Counted from the first letter of the stretch, positions 33,649-43,024 are shown. The stretch is 64,000 nt of DNA from Opitutus sp. (GCA_024998815.1 JACEUQ010000002.1:132501-196500), one strand, 5' to 3'. Notes: generated by a model from the sequence alone, not told the origin. Translations and numbers: made by a program.

Positions 33649-36057
33649 TCACGGCTGCGGATAAATCAGCACCCGGTCGTGAACGAGCAGCAGGAGGTCT
33701 TTTTTCCCATCGCCGGTCACGTCGGCCACGACGACTTCTCGCGGCTCCAACGCCTCACCTTTGCGCCCTTGGTGGTGCTCATCGGTCTCGAACACGCGGA
33801 AGTGCAGTCGGCTCACCCAGGTTTTCGCCGCCTCGTCGCGCGCCAGCACCTCCACCACGTTGCGCTCCGGATCGAGGGCAACGAGTTCCGCTTTCCCGTC
33901 GCCGGTGAGGTCGCCCGCCACCACATCGCTGTAAGCCACCTCGGGCAGGTCGGTCGTGTAGGTTTCCACCGTGCGCGCGGTGAAGTCGCCCTGCCCGAGC
34001 GGCAGCCACCAAAAACGGTCTTTGCCCCACACGAAAAGCTCCGCCGCGCCCGCCTTCGCACCGATCTTCAGCTCGGCTCCGACCACGTCGATGCGCCCCA
34101 CCGGCACCGTGTCGACCACCTCGTAAACCCCGCGCGCGTTCGCCCGTAGGCGCTGGAACTGCTCGCCCTTGCGGTCGTAGAGCAACACCTCGGGGCGCTT
34201 GCCCTTGGCCGCCGGCAAGGCCCACGCCGCCGTGATCTCGGCGGTGCTGTCGCGGGCGTTGAACTGATCCACCACCGTGAGCGCGCCCGCCGCATCCACC
34301 CGCAGCGCCCGGGCAAAACCGCCCGCACTCACCAATAACTCCTGTCGGCCGTCGCCAGTCACATCACCAAGCGACAGCGCACTCGCGTCCAAATTATCCA
34401 CCAGCCCCTTGCGGAAACCCGCCGTGGCCGCCGCATCGGTAAACGCGCCGTCTTTGGCCTGCACGTACAGACGCAGCGAATCGAGCGGCGTGAACACCGT
34501 CACGTCGAGCAGCCCGTCTTGATTGGCGTCGACCAGACGCAGCCCGCGCGGGTCGGTTTTGAGTCCGGGTAAATCCACCGTGAGTGTGATGACGGGCTCA
34601 CCAGCCGGATTACGGGTAATAAAATCGAGCCAGCGTTTACCCTTCTCTTCGCGCAGCACGACAATCGTCAGGGTTTTCGTGCCCGCGAGGTCGCCGGCGG
34701 CCACCGCCAGCGGCCGACCGGTCCCGGGCAAAGGCTGCGGATAATCGAGGCGGCCCTCGGCGTTAAACCGCGCCAAACCCACCGCTTGTTCCTTAGTGCT
34801 GGCAACCACCAGTTCGGCGCGGCCGTCGCCGTCCCAATCACCCGCCGCCAGGCTGCGGATGTCGGCAAATGCCGGGAACCGCTCAGCCACGGTGAAGCCA
34901 CCATCGGGCTGGCGGAAGTAGACAAAAACCTGAGCACCATCGGCGTCGCTCACCGCGATGTCGTCAAGCCCATCGCCGTTGAAATCCCCCGTGGCGTAGG
35001 CGGCGGCAGTCTTGCCGGCCGCACGCGGGGTAAACACCCGCGGACGCAGCACGGGGACGGCGTCCGCCTTGTCCTTTTTCCCCACCGCCTTTTTCCCTGC
35101 TGCTTGTTTCCCCGACTCCAGGTTAAAAAACTCCAATTGTCCGGTGCGTTGCTGGGCGAAGACCAGGCGCGCCGGTTGCTTTTTGGCGGCGTCGGCGGGG
35201 GCGAGGATTTGCAAGGTGCAGCGTGCGTCCTTGATGGCGTAAGGCTGCTCGGGGCCGAACTGGCCCAGGGCGTTTTGCAGACGCACGCGCAGCGCATCAC
35301 GGCGGGTGTTGCTCAGATAAACCAGATCGGGGCGGAGGTCGCCGTCGAGCTCGACAATTTCCAATCCGTAACAGTTTTCATCGGCGAGCGGCAGGCGCAC
35401 CGGGGCGGCGAGTTCGCCCGTCTCGGTCTGGTAAAAAATCGCCAGTTCCTTCAACCCAAGCATGACCAAATCGGTGCGGCCATCGGCGTTGAGATCGGCC
35501 AGACGCAGGTTGCCCACCGCCAGACTTGGCGCGGGGGCCTCGGTCAGGCGAGTCTCGGACCAGGCGCCGTCGGCCTGCTGGTATTGCACGGTGAGGGCTT
35601 GGGGATCGCCCGTGTAAACCAAGTCGGGGCGGCCGTCGCTATTGAGGTCGCCGGTGGCCAGATCGTACATCGTGACGCCGGTGGTAACGCGTTCGCGGCG
35701 GAAGCGGGCGTCCTCAAGCACCGGCTCCCAACGGTTGGCGCGCGCGGTTTTGCCGCCTAAGACTGCGGCTGGAGTCGAACCCGAGAGCGGCACTGCGGCG
35801 AGTGGGTCGGTGCCGGCCTTGAGTTGAAAAAGGATATCGACGGTGGCGCGGTCGTTGTTAGCGACGACCAGGTCGAGCAGGCCATCGGCGTTGATGTCGG
35901 CGGCTTGGAGCGAGCGGGTGTTCCAATCGAGTTTTTGCACCAGCGGCCCGGCGAGCACGACCTCGGGGGCGGCGGCGTGAACGGGCGCGGAGGCTAAAAC
36001 CAAGGCCAGTCCAAAACCGGTGAAGGCGGTCGAGCCGATGTTAACAAAAGAGCGCAT
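33649..36057 (-). CDS. Exported FG-GAP/VCBS repeat protein
   Basis: An 802-residue protein with signal peptide (FGLALVLASAPVHAAAP). It carries about a dozen repeats of the FG-GAP/VCBS kind, each with a Ca-binding-like loop such as DINADGLLDLVV, DLNSDGRPDLVY, DFNGDGLDDIAV, DWDGDGRAELVV and DVTGDGKKDLLL. These form integrin-like beta-propeller blades. A Lys/Ala-rich linker (KQAAGKKAVGKKDK) splits two sets of repeats, suggesting two propellers. Function is unknown; cell-surface binding or scaffold roles are typical. The DUF3352-like gene is upstream on the same strand, with a REP between. Confidence 0.9.
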   Translation of the reverse strand: MRSFVNIGSTAFTGFGLALVLASAPVHAAAPEVVLAGPLVQKLDWNTRSLQAADINADGLLDLVVANNDRATVDILFQLKAGTDPLAAVPLSGSTPAAVLGGKTARANRWEPVLEDARFRRERVTTGVTMYDLATGDLNSDGRPDLVYTGDPQALTVQYQQADGAWSETRLTEAPAPSLAVGNLRLADLNADGRTDLVMLGLKELAIFYQTETGELAAPVRLPLADENCYGLEIVELDGDLRPDLVYLSNTRRDALRVRLQNALGQFGPEQPYAIKDARCTLQILAPADAAKKQPARLVFAQQRTGQLEFFNLESGKQAAGKKAVGKKDKADAVPVLRPRVFTPRAAGKTAAAYATGDFNGDGLDDIAVSDADGAQVFVYFRQPDGGFTVAERFPAFADIRSLAAGDWDGDGRAELVVASTKEQAVGLARFNAEGRLDYPQPLPGTGRPLAVAAGDLAGTKTLTIVVLREEKGKRWLDFITRNPAGEPVITLTVDLPGLKTDPRGLRLVDANQDGLLDVTVFTPLDSLRLYVQAKDGAFTDAAATAGFRKGLVDNLDASALSLGDVTGDGRQELLVSAGGFARALRVDAAGALTVVDQFNARDSTAEITAAWALPAAKGKRPEVLLYDRKGEQFQRLRANARGVYEVVDTVPVGRIDVVGAELKIGAKAGAAELFVWGKDRFWWLPLGQGDFTARTVETYTTDLPEVAYSDVVAGDLTGDGKAELVALDPERNVVEVLARDEAAKTWVSRLHFRVFETDEHHQGRKGEALEPREVVVADVTGDGKKDLLLLVHDRVLIYPQP

Positions 36058-36080
36058 TCGTAGGGTTGGGTTTCCGGAAA

Positions 36081-36153
36081 GTAGCGCAGACTTCCAGTCT
36101 GCTGGATCGTTGGTGGTGGGGACGGAGCGGAGCAGACTGGAAGTCTGCGCTAC
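36081..36153. repeat. REP palindrome
   Basis: Arms GTAGCGCAGACTTCCAGTCT and AGACTGGAAGTCTGCGCTAC surround a variable loop. It lies between the FG-GAP gene and the gene at 36166. Confidence 0.93.
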
Positions 36154-36165
36154 TCCAAGCCGTCG

Positions 36166-38064
36166 TCAGGGTTGCGGATAAACCAGCCGGGTGGTGCTAA
36201 ACAGACCTTCGGGCGTGCGGGTCACGTAACCCGACGAAAGCCCCCAGTGACGTGCCCACACGTCAGCATCTGGACGCGCTTTCACGTCCACAAAAGCTGG
36301 CTTCGCATCGGCGGGTTTTCCGGCGTTGAGCGCGGCTTGGTACGCCACAACCGACTCGACCAGCGAGGCCAGCAACACGCGAAGATCCTGAACTTGCAAC
36401 GAGACCGCATCGGACGGCAGGTCGGCGAGCGCGGCTTTCACGTCGGCACGTTGCCAAAACCCGCCCGCCCCCGAGGCCATGCCCTGCAGCGCGCCTTCCA
36501 CCGTCGCCGGCGAACCAATACCGACGAGCAGCGTTTTCTGCGCGATCGCATAGCTAAATCCCCGCGCAGCCCCGCTGGCTCCGGGCGCAGTCGGTACGTT
36601 GAGCGTGTAGAGGGTGTTACCCAAATAATCGCGCTGCGTGAACAGCTGCTCGGCAGCCGGTCCGGCGAGCGCCTTGAGCGCGTTCACCGAGCGTAGAAAC
36701 GCCTCCTCGTTGACCAACGAAACGGCGATCAACTGGTCCATCTGTGTCCACGCCGGCACGGTTCCCGCGTCCAGCCCGGGCGGCAGCGCGTAGGCGGTCA
36801 CCAGGTCGTCGCCAAGACTGCCGATCAGGTCGCGGCGCAGGTCGACGCCGAGTTTTTTGTCGAACGAGCGCAGTTGCCCCTGCGCCATGCCGAAGAGCAT
36901 CGGGCTGACCGCGTTGACCAGCGCCTCCAGCCCGGCATAGGCCTTGGGCACGCTGAAACGCGCTGTGGAGACGTTGGGCCATTTGGCCGGAACCCAGTCG
37001 GGCTGCGACGTCGGGCCGGGCTGATAAGCCACCAGTTGCATCACGCCGCGTTCTTCCGTGTAGGCCAGGCCGGTGTCGAGCCGCGCCTGAGTCGGCTCCA
37101 GCGCCACCGCCGCGTAAGCCTCGCCCAACACGTCAAGACCCAGGGCCTTAAGGATCGCTTCAGGATCGAGGCCGAAGGTATTGGGCTTGGCACCCGCCTT
37201 GGTTTTGGAGGCCACCACCGCCTCCTGAATGAGCGGATAAATCGCCGGCAGATTCAGGTAAGCCAACGCCTGCGCCGGGCCCACGCGCTGGCGGGTGCGC
37301 TGGAAGCGTTCGCTCGCCCCCAGTGAGGCCGACAGCCCGCCCTGATGCACGGCGTCGATCGCGGTAAACACCCGCTCCTTAGTGGTGCTGATCAACCACA
37401 CGCCGTCCACCAGCGCCCAGGCCAGGGTGCGCGGTGCACGCGTTTCGATCGCCGTGGCCCCAGCCGCGTCGGCGTCCGCGTCCGTATCACGGGACGCGCT
37501 GAGCGCCCGCACCTGCACCCGCACGCCGGCGAAGGTTTCGGTTTCCTCCTTTAGCCCGCGCTTCTCGGCTGCGTCGGCCAGGATTTTGACAATTTTTGGC
37601 CCGCGCGAGCCGACTTCCAGGGCGAGCAAGAAAGCCGGCACCGTGGTGGAGTTAGCCTGGCTAAAATCAAAGGAAGGCAGGGCGAACAACACCTCGCCTT
37701 CGACCAAACCGAGTAACTCCCGCACGCTCAAACCCGTGGCGGCCTGGGTATCGGCGTCCCATTGATCGACCTGCATCTGCTCGCGCAGGGGAGCGAGGAA
37801 TTTGACGATTTGCGGGTCGCTCCAGGAGGCGGCCAGCGGGCTGGCGTCCCAGCCGCGCAAGAGGGCCGGCGCATCGCTCACCGAGAGTGCGAGCAGCGTT
37901 TGGTCGTCGACCAAATTGGCCAGCGGCAGCTTCGGGGAGGCCGGCAGCCAGGTGGCCGCGAGAAGGAAAACGGGGAGAAGTAGCGCAGACTTCCAGTCTG
38001 CTCGGGTTGGTTTTGTGGATCGAAGCAGACTGGAAGTCTGCGCTACTTTTTGGATCAGATGCAT
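36166..38064 (-). CDS. Secreted DUF3352-like protein of unknown function
   Basis: A 632-residue protein. A hydrophobic segment (LLLPVFLLAATWLPASPKLP) at about 27-46 is the likely signal. It is preceded by 26 residues (HLIQ, then AQTSSLLRSTKPTRADWKSA) coded by a REP palindrome. No ATG, GTG or TTG start lies between the REP and the hydrophobic segment, so the REP seems to be translated. The body (DDQTLLALSVSDAPALLRGW, SLGDDLVTAYALP, LLVGIGSPATVEGAL) resembles DUF3352-type proteins. Function is unknown; the export signal places it outside the cytoplasm. Confidence 0.75.
   Translation of the reverse strand: MHLIQKVAQTSSLLRSTKPTRADWKSALLLPVFLLAATWLPASPKLPLANLVDDQTLLALSVSDAPALLRGWDASPLAASWSDPQIVKFLAPLREQMQVDQWDADTQAATGLSVRELLGLVEGEVLFALPSFDFSQANSTTVPAFLLALEVGSRGPKIVKILADAAEKRGLKEETETFAGVRVQVRALSASRDTDADADAAGATAIETRAPRTLAWALVDGVWLISTTKERVFTAIDAVHQGGLSASLGASERFQRTRQRVGPAQALAYLNLPAIYPLIQEAVVASKTKAGAKPNTFGLDPEAILKALGLDVLGEAYAAVALEPTQARLDTGLAYTEERGVMQLVAYQPGPTSQPDWVPAKWPNVSTARFSVPKAYAGLEALVNAVSPMLFGMAQGQLRSFDKKLGVDLRRDLIGSLGDDLVTAYALPPGLDAGTVPAWTQMDQLIAVSLVNEEAFLRSVNALKALAGPAAEQLFTQRDYLGNTLYTLNVPTAPGASGAARGFSYAIAQKTLLVGIGSPATVEGALQGMASGAGGFWQRADVKAALADLPSDAVSLQVQDLRVLLASLVESVVAYQAALNAGKPADAKPAFVDVKARPDADVWARHWGLSSGYVTRTPEGLFSTTRLVYPQP
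37980..38046. repeat. REP palindrome inside a coding region
   Basis: Arms as in the other copies (GTAGCGCAGACTTCCAGTCT and its complement). It falls within codons 6-28 of the gene ending at 36166. Confidence 0.93.
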
Positions 38065-38075
38065 GGAGGATATAT

Positions 38076-39065
38076 TCAGCGTTTGGCGGCAGCGCCGCCG
38101 TTGGCCTTCACCGGCTGGGGTGGTGGCAGGTAGCGGTAGCCGGCGTTGGGGTTACGCGGGTCGAAGGCGAAGGCGTCGCGGTTGCGCAGGAAGTTTTTCA
38201 ACACGTCGATCGGGATGGCGAAATTGAGCCCTTCCACGCCGACCTCCATCGCCTTCATGTTGTTCACCCCGACCACCTCGCCGCGCAGGTTAAACAGCGG
38301 GCCGCCGGAGTTACCGGGGTTAATTTGCGTGGTGGTCTGGATGTAAAGCTGCCCGTCGAGCAGGCGGGCGTGCGAGCTGATGATACCTTGGGAAACCGTG
38401 CGATCGAGGCCGAGCGGGCTGCCGATGGCAAAAACCGCCTGACCGTCGTTGAGTGTAGCCTCACCGCCCAGCGACACGGCAGGAAACGGCGTCGGGCTGG
38501 CGTCCTCGATTTTCAGCAGCGCGAGGTCGAGGCGGGCGTCGAGGGCGACGATGCGGACCTTGTTGTACTGGACCTTTTCCAACTCGGTGGCGCCGCGCCG
38601 GAACTGGGTAACGCTGATGTTATATTCGCCGGCGATGACGTGCTCGTTGGTCACGATGTAGCCGGACGGATGAATCAAAAAACCCGAGCCGAGGCCGACC
38701 GGCGTGCGCACCAAAACCACGGCCTCGCCCACGCGGTCGACATTTTCTTTGACCGAGAGCACCGGCAGACCGGCGGCAACGCGGTAAAGGTCGGCGGTGG
38801 CGGTTTCCACCACCGGCTCGGCGTCACCGGCCTCGGCGCGGGGTTTTACGCTCTCAATCTCGTCACGCGGAACGGCGAGAACGGTGAAGCCGAGATCGAC
38901 CACGAGGCGGTCGGCTTTTTCGGAAATGACCTCGGCGTCGAGACGAGCGCCGTTTTTGAGCTGCACGGTGCTGAAGGCGTGAGCGGGCGGCACCGCAGCG
39001 AACAAGAAACCGCAGGCAACAAACGTAGCGACAACGAGGGGATGCTTCATAACGGAAACGGGCAT
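38076..39065 (-). CDS. Trypsin-like (HtrA-type) serine protease without PDZ
   Basis: A 329-residue exported protease. The signal peptide is near the start (VVATFVACGFLFAAVPPAHA); a second ATG five codons in is an alternative start. About 80 residues of an extra beta-rich domain (TVQLKNGARLDAEVISEKADR) precede the catalytic part. The triad is His in YIVTNEHVIAG, Asp in ALDARLDLALLKI and Ser in TTQINPGNSGGPLF. The protein ends about 30 residues after the protease core, with no PDZ domain. Envelope quality control is the usual role of relatives. Confidence 0.88.
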   Translation of the reverse strand: MPVSVMKHPLVVATFVACGFLFAAVPPAHAFSTVQLKNGARLDAEVISEKADRLVVDLGFTVLAVPRDEIESVKPRAEAGDAEPVVETATADLYRVAAGLPVLSVKENVDRVGEAVVLVRTPVGLGSGFLIHPSGYIVTNEHVIAGEYNISVTQFRRGATELEKVQYNKVRIVALDARLDLALLKIEDASPTPFPAVSLGGEATLNDGQAVFAIGSPLGLDRTVSQGIISSHARLLDGQLYIQTTTQINPGNSGGPLFNLRGEVVGVNNMKAMEVGVEGLNFAIPIDVLKNFLRNRDAFAFDPRNPNAGYRYLPPPQPVKANGGAAAKR

Positions 39066-39160
39066 TTTTTAACCGCTAATGAACGCTAATGGCCGCTAAT
39101 AAAACACGCATTTCCATCGTTCCGAATTAGCGTCCGTTAGCGTCCATTAGCGGTTAAAAA
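39065..39160. repeat. Palindrome of GCTAATGGACGCTAA-type units
   Basis: Left arm TTTTTAACCGCTAATGAACG (39065 on) and right arm (to 39160) CGTCCATTAGCGGTTAAAAA form a long hairpin of about 35 bp per arm. Each arm has three GCTAATg-type sub-repeats. It sits between rluA-like and protease genes and could end the upstream transcript. Confidence 0.82.
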
Positions 39161-39195
39161 TGGTTCGTGGTTTTCGGTTCGTGATTCGGCGCGGT

Positions 39196-39981
39196 TCAGA
39201 GCAGTTGGGCGAACTCGGCGGGCAGCGGTGCCGTGGCGGCGAAGTGGAATTTCTTGCCCTGCCACTCGTAGTCGAAACTCGTCTCGTAGGAGTGCAAAAA
39301 GAGGCGCTTGTGGTTGGTGGCTTTGGCGAAGGCTTTGTTGGCGGGGAAATCGCCATAAGTCAGGTCGCCGACGATGGGCAGGTTGCGCCCGGCACATTGC
39401 ACGCGCAACTGGTGGCTGCGGCCGGTGAGCGGCTCCAGTTGGATCAGCGCCAAGGGTGGCACCACGTCGCGCTTTTGGCGGATAACCGTCATGCGCGACT
39501 CGGAGGCCTTGGCGGCGGCATCGGAGTGGTTGCCCATGCCGACGCGGATCTTGGCGCGTTTTTTCTGCACCGAGAGGCGATCGCGCCAGAGCTGTGAAGC
39601 CTCGGAGGGTTTTCCAAAAACCACGGCTTGGTAGAGCTTGCGGATGTCTTTTTTGAGGAAGAGCTCGCGCATGTAGGTGGCGAGTTTCTGGTTGGCCGTG
39701 ACCAGGATCACCCCGGAGGTGGCCGAATCGAGGCGGTTTAACAAATACAGGCGGCGGGAGGCGGCACCGGGGACGTCGGCGGGCGTCCAGTTAAAGCTCT
39801 CGTCCTTGATGTCGTAGGGCACGGTGAGCAAGGCGCGCGGGACTTCGCTTTCCATGTTGGGATGCGAGAGCACGCCCTCGGGCTTGCTGAGGGCGGCTAG
39901 GCCGTTGGCGTCGAGGTGCAGCAATGTCACGCCGGTGCCCAGTGGCAGTTGATCCCAAAATTTGGCAGGTAAGGCGCTCAT
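39196..39981 (-). CDS. RluA-family RNA pseudouridine synthase
   Basis: A 261-residue enzyme converting uridine to pseudouridine in rRNA or tRNA. The catalytic Asp is in LLNRLDSATSGVILV. Further motifs are RKLYQAVVFG, LEPLTGRSHQLRVQCA and IVGDLTYG. No S4 domain is present at the N-terminus. The exact RNA target cannot be read from sequence. It lies 10 bp from the TonB-like gene upstream on the same strand. Confidence 0.9.
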   Translation of the reverse strand: MSALPAKFWDQLPLGTGVTLLHLDANGLAALSKPEGVLSHPNMESEVPRALLTVPYDIKDESFNWTPADVPGAASRRLYLLNRLDSATSGVILVTANQKLATYMRELFLKKDIRKLYQAVVFGKPSEASQLWRDRLSVQKKRAKIRVGMGNHSDAAAKASESRMTVIRQKRDVVPPLALIQLEPLTGRSHQLRVQCAGRNLPIVGDLTYGDFPANKAFAKATNHKRLFLHSYETSFDYEWQGKKFHFAATAPLPAEFAQLL

Positions 39982-39990
39982 GTGTGGTGT

Positions 39991-41226
39991 TTATTTATAG
40001 AAAAAGCTGAAGGTAATCTCTTGGGATTCGCCGAGGACGCCAATCATATCGGCGGGCCAGGCGCCATAAGGTGCGCGGGCGACGATGGCGCTCACGCAGG
40101 CATCCTGCGCACTGCGTCCGCCACCACCGGAGACTTTGACGATCTCGGGGACCGCGCCCTTGGCGTCGAGTCGAAACACCACCGTGACCTTGGTGCCCGA
40201 GGGCGGCGAGACGCGGCTCTGGTCAAGAATGCGGTCCCACTGGCTTTGCACCGTCTCGATGAGTTTCTGTATGTATTCGCCATAGTTCGACCACTTGGCG
40301 TTGTAGGCGACCGCACCGATGTTCTCGGTGCCCAGCGCGCGATTGGCCAGCGGGGAGGCGCGGCCGCGGGCGATACTGGGGGCGAGCGTGGGGCGGGCCT
40401 GCGGGCGTTTGGCGTCCACCTTGTAATAAAGACCCGTGCGAGCGCCGGTGTCGGTTTTGGCGTCGACGGTGCCCTCGACGCGCTCGGTCACGGTGGCGGA
40501 GGCTGCAGGGGCGGCGGAGGCGACCTGCGTGCCGTAGCCCGACGGGCTGTCGCCCTGGAACTTTTCGGATCCGGGCAAGGGCGACTGCGCGCGGCGGGCG
40601 GCCTCTTGCGCGGCCGTCTCGACTGCGGCTGACGGCGCAAGCTCGGCGGGCTGCAGGGTCGTAGCAGCGGGCGAGGGCTGCGACTTGGGCGGGGGGGGCG
40701 TCGGCGGTTGGACGTTGGCCGGACGCGACTCAGAGTGATGGCCTTCGACGAGCACGGTGGAATCGGTGGACGGGTCGCCCTTGGAGGCGGGCGCGTCGCT
40801 CTGGCCCTTGGGCGTGGGCAGGAGTTGGGCAACCTGTTGGTTTTGCGCGGCGACGAGATCGGTTTTGTCGGGGGCGTTGTCGGGCGAGTTGGGGTTGGCC
40901 TCGACGAACTGCGGCAACTGCACGCGCGGCGGCTCCGGTGGCGCGGGCACGGGGACGACCACGGGGGCCAATTCGATCTGAAACTCCTTGGATGCCCAAT
41001 CCTCGGCGACCACCTCGGCGCTGTCGGGACTGATGAGTTGTTCAATCTGCGGAGCGAACAGCAGGATCAGGCCGTGAACGAGAAGCGTTGCGACGACGCC
41101 GATTTGCACGGCGCGGGTGTCGGCGTGCGTCGACCAACGCCACCAGCGCCCGCCGGCCCGCGCACGCTGACGCCGGGGAGGCGACGCGGGCGCGGGTGCT
41201 TCGGGTTGGGCGGACGGTTTGAGCAT
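39991..41226 (-). CDS. TonB/TolA-like energy-transducing protein
   Basis: A 411-residue protein. A basic N-terminus is followed by one membrane span (IGVVATLLVHGLILLFA, about 42-58). A long Pro/Ala-rich periplasmic linker then leads to a C-terminal domain of about 100 residues (YIQKLIETVQSQWDRILDQS, then VTVVFRLDAKGAVPEIVKVS). This domain is of the TonB/TolA C-terminal type. It might energise receptors such as that at 27817. ExbB and ExbD are not in the window. The Maf gene is directly upstream (19 bp). Confidence 0.85.
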   Translation of the reverse strand: MLKPSAQPEAPAPASPPRRQRARAGGRWWRWSTHADTRAVQIGVVATLLVHGLILLFAPQIEQLISPDSAEVVAEDWASKEFQIELAPVVVPVPAPPEPPRVQLPQFVEANPNSPDNAPDKTDLVAAQNQQVAQLLPTPKGQSDAPASKGDPSTDSTVLVEGHHSESRPANVQPPTPPPPKSQPSPAATTLQPAELAPSAAVETAAQEAARRAQSPLPGSEKFQGDSPSGYGTQVASAAPAASATVTERVEGTVDAKTDTGARTGLYYKVDAKRPQARPTLAPSIARGRASPLANRALGTENIGAVAYNAKWSNYGEYIQKLIETVQSQWDRILDQSRVSPPSGTKVTVVFRLDAKGAVPEIVKVSGGGGRSAQDACVSAIVARAPYGAWPADMIGVLGESQEITFSFFYK

Positions 41227-41245
41227 GGACGGGGCGCCAAAGAAC

Positions 41246-41827
41246 TCAGGCAGGGAGCAAACCGCAACGCGTCAAAAGGCGTTTGGTTTCCTCAACGGGC
41301 AGGCCGATGATGTTGCTCAACGAGCCGGTGTAGCCGGCGACGATCAATTCGCTGTGTTCCTGGATGGCGTAGCCGCCGGCCTTGTCGAGGGTGTGGACGC
41401 GGGCGAGATAGGCCTCAATTTGGGCCTCGTCGAGGGTGTGGAAAGTGACCTCGCTGGCGACGCCCTCGTCAATGCGGACGTTGTGCAAAATATTCCGCAA
41501 GGCGATGCCGGTGAACACAGTGTGAGTGCGCCCGCTGAGACGGCGGAGCATGGCGCGGGCCTCGGCCGCGTCGCGGGGTTTGTTGAGTGCGTGGCCCTCC
41601 AGGTACACGGTGGTATCGGCGCCGAGCACCCAGGCGATGGGGTTACGGGAGGCGACCCACTCGGCTTTGATGGAGGCATTGTAGGCGACCATCACGCGCG
41701 GATCGGTGGCGGGATCCTCGTTTTCGACCACCGGAGCAGTCATGGTATCGAATGCCAAACCCAACTCGGCCAGCAACTGACGGCGGCGAGGGGAAGCGGA
41801 GGCGAGGATGAGCACAGGCGGAGACAT
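41246..41827 (-). CDS. maf: Maf-type nucleotide pyrophosphatase
   Basis: A 193-residue enzyme that hydrolyses non-canonical or excess nucleoside triphosphates to monophosphates. The N-terminus PVLILASASPRRRQLLAELG is the Maf signature. VLGADTTVYLEG supplies the metal-binding Asp, and KAGGYAIQ and YTGSLSNIIGLPVEET are conserved substrate-contact motifs. Confidence 0.94.
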   Translation of the reverse strand: MSPPVLILASASPRRRQLLAELGLAFDTMTAPVVENEDPATDPRVMVAYNASIKAEWVASRNPIAWVLGADTTVYLEGHALNKPRDAAEARAMLRRLSGRTHTVFTGIALRNILHNVRIDEGVASEVTFHTLDEAQIEAYLARVHTLDKAGGYAIQEHSELIVAGYTGSLSNIIGLPVEETKRLLTRCGLLPA

Positions 41828-41880
41828 AGGGAGTTTGTGTTGGGCCGCGGGCGGCGGCGCAAGCGCGGCTTGTGGGCCAA

Positions 41881-41953
41881 GTAGCGCGGACTTCCCAGTC
41901 TGCTCCGCATCTGCCCAGCCAAAGCCATGAGGCAGACTGGATGTCTGCGCTAC
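41881..41953. repeat. REP palindrome (diverged), supplies a stop codon
   Basis: GTAGCGCGGACTTCCCAGTC pairs imperfectly with GACTGGATGTCTGCGCTAC. The CTA at its right end is, on the minus strand, the TAG stop of the signal-peptidase-like gene. Confidence 0.88.
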
Positions 41954-42420
41954 TTTTCGGCAAGCCGGCGATCCAGCCCACTCGGCTTAATCACGTAGAC
42001 CCGGACCACGCGGCGATCGTAGGTTTCGCGTGTCACGTGTACCGCATCGTAGCGGCGGTTGCCCAAACCCGAGGAGATCCAATTATCGCCCTGGCGGGCG
42101 ACGATTTGGTGCACGATGAATTCGCCCTGCCAGCGATAAACCACCAACTCCCCCTTTTGCAGATCGGCGTAAGGCGTTTTTTCGGTGGTGGCATAAGCCA
42201 CGATCTGGCGCGGGTCGGGACTTGCGGGAATGTAGGGCCGCATACTGCCGGTTCCGAGCACAGCAATGCACTGCGGCCCGGCGAGTAAACGGGCCTCAAG
42301 TGGAGTCGTCACCTCGTAGCGGGGGGGCAGCGCCGACTTGGCGGCGAGCGATCCCCCGGAGGTATTGTCCATGCACAAACCGATGGCCAGAATCGCAAGA
42401 AAACGGAGTTTTTTCGTCAC
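41950..42420 (-). CDS. Exported S24/S26 signal-peptidase-like protein
   Basis: A 156-residue protein using a GTG start at 42420 (then TKKLRFLAILAIGLCMD, a signal-like segment). Upstream in-frame sequence to 42486 is Pro/Arg-rich and rejected. VLGTGSMRPYI matches the catalytic Ser box of the S24/S26 signal-peptidase fold. KGELVVYRWQGEFIVHQIVAR follows, in which the usual general-base Lys would be expected but is not obvious. Function is unknown; it may be a peptidase homologue without classic signal-peptidase topology. Confidence 0.68.
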   Translation of the reverse strand: MTKKLRFLAILAIGLCMDNTSGGSLAAKSALPPRYEVTTPLEARLLAGPQCIAVLGTGSMRPYIPASPDPRQIVAYATTEKTPYADLQKGELVVYRWQGEFIVHQIVARQGDNWISSGLGNRRYDAVHVTRETYDRRVVRVYVIKPSGLDRRLAEK

Positions 42421-43024
42421 GGCCTCGAAGGGGTAAAGAGGGCAACGCGGAGGAAGGAGCGGCCTGAGGGGTGCGCAGGCCTCCAATCGCTAAGAACGAG
42501 CCGTTTTTAAGAAATAAAACGCCTCGGAACGGGTCCAAAAATCGGACGGGGGTAAGGGCCGCAACGTAGCCCGAAAACCGTGATTTCGAGAGGAGGTTTT
42601 CACCTCCAAATCACAGGGATAAGCAGCCCGCTTTTCCACACCTCCACGGGGTGACAACCAGGGACTAAAGTAGGTTGGCGCGAGATGGAAAAACGAACCC
42701 GTGGCGCAAACCCGGCTGAATTCCCGAGCCCACCCACCTTTGAATCAAAAACCCAGGCATTAATAATAAATAGAATTCCACGAATTCGAGTTTCTGGGGT
42801 TTAGCCGCAGGAAGTAGCGCAAACTTCCAGTCTGCTTTGACTCAATCCAGGCTAGGCAACAAGGAGCAGACTGGAAGTCTGCGCTACTTTTCGAGCCGTC
42901 ACGATTCTGCTTCGACCGCGCTCCCTGCTCATAGCTCCAAGCTCGCGGCTCTCAGCTCCTTACCGCAGCGCGCTCCTTATAGCTCGTAGCTCCCAGCGGC
43001 GCGCTCCATAGCTCTGCCTCAAGC
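42421..43024. other. Intergenic region with REP and AGCTC-rich tract
   Basis: This 604-bp gap has a small hairpin at about 42581-42617 (GTGATTT...GAGGAGGTTTTCACCTCC...AAATCAC), a REP at 42814-42887 and an AGCTCC/AGCTC-rich tract at 42930-43017 directly before the Hsp70-like start. No gene is evident. Confidence 0.55.
42814..42887. repeat. REP palindrome
   Basis: Arms GTAGCGCAAACTTCCAGTCT and AGACTGGAAGTCTGCGCTAC, one mismatch to the main form. It lies upstream of the Hsp70-like gene. Confidence 0.92.
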
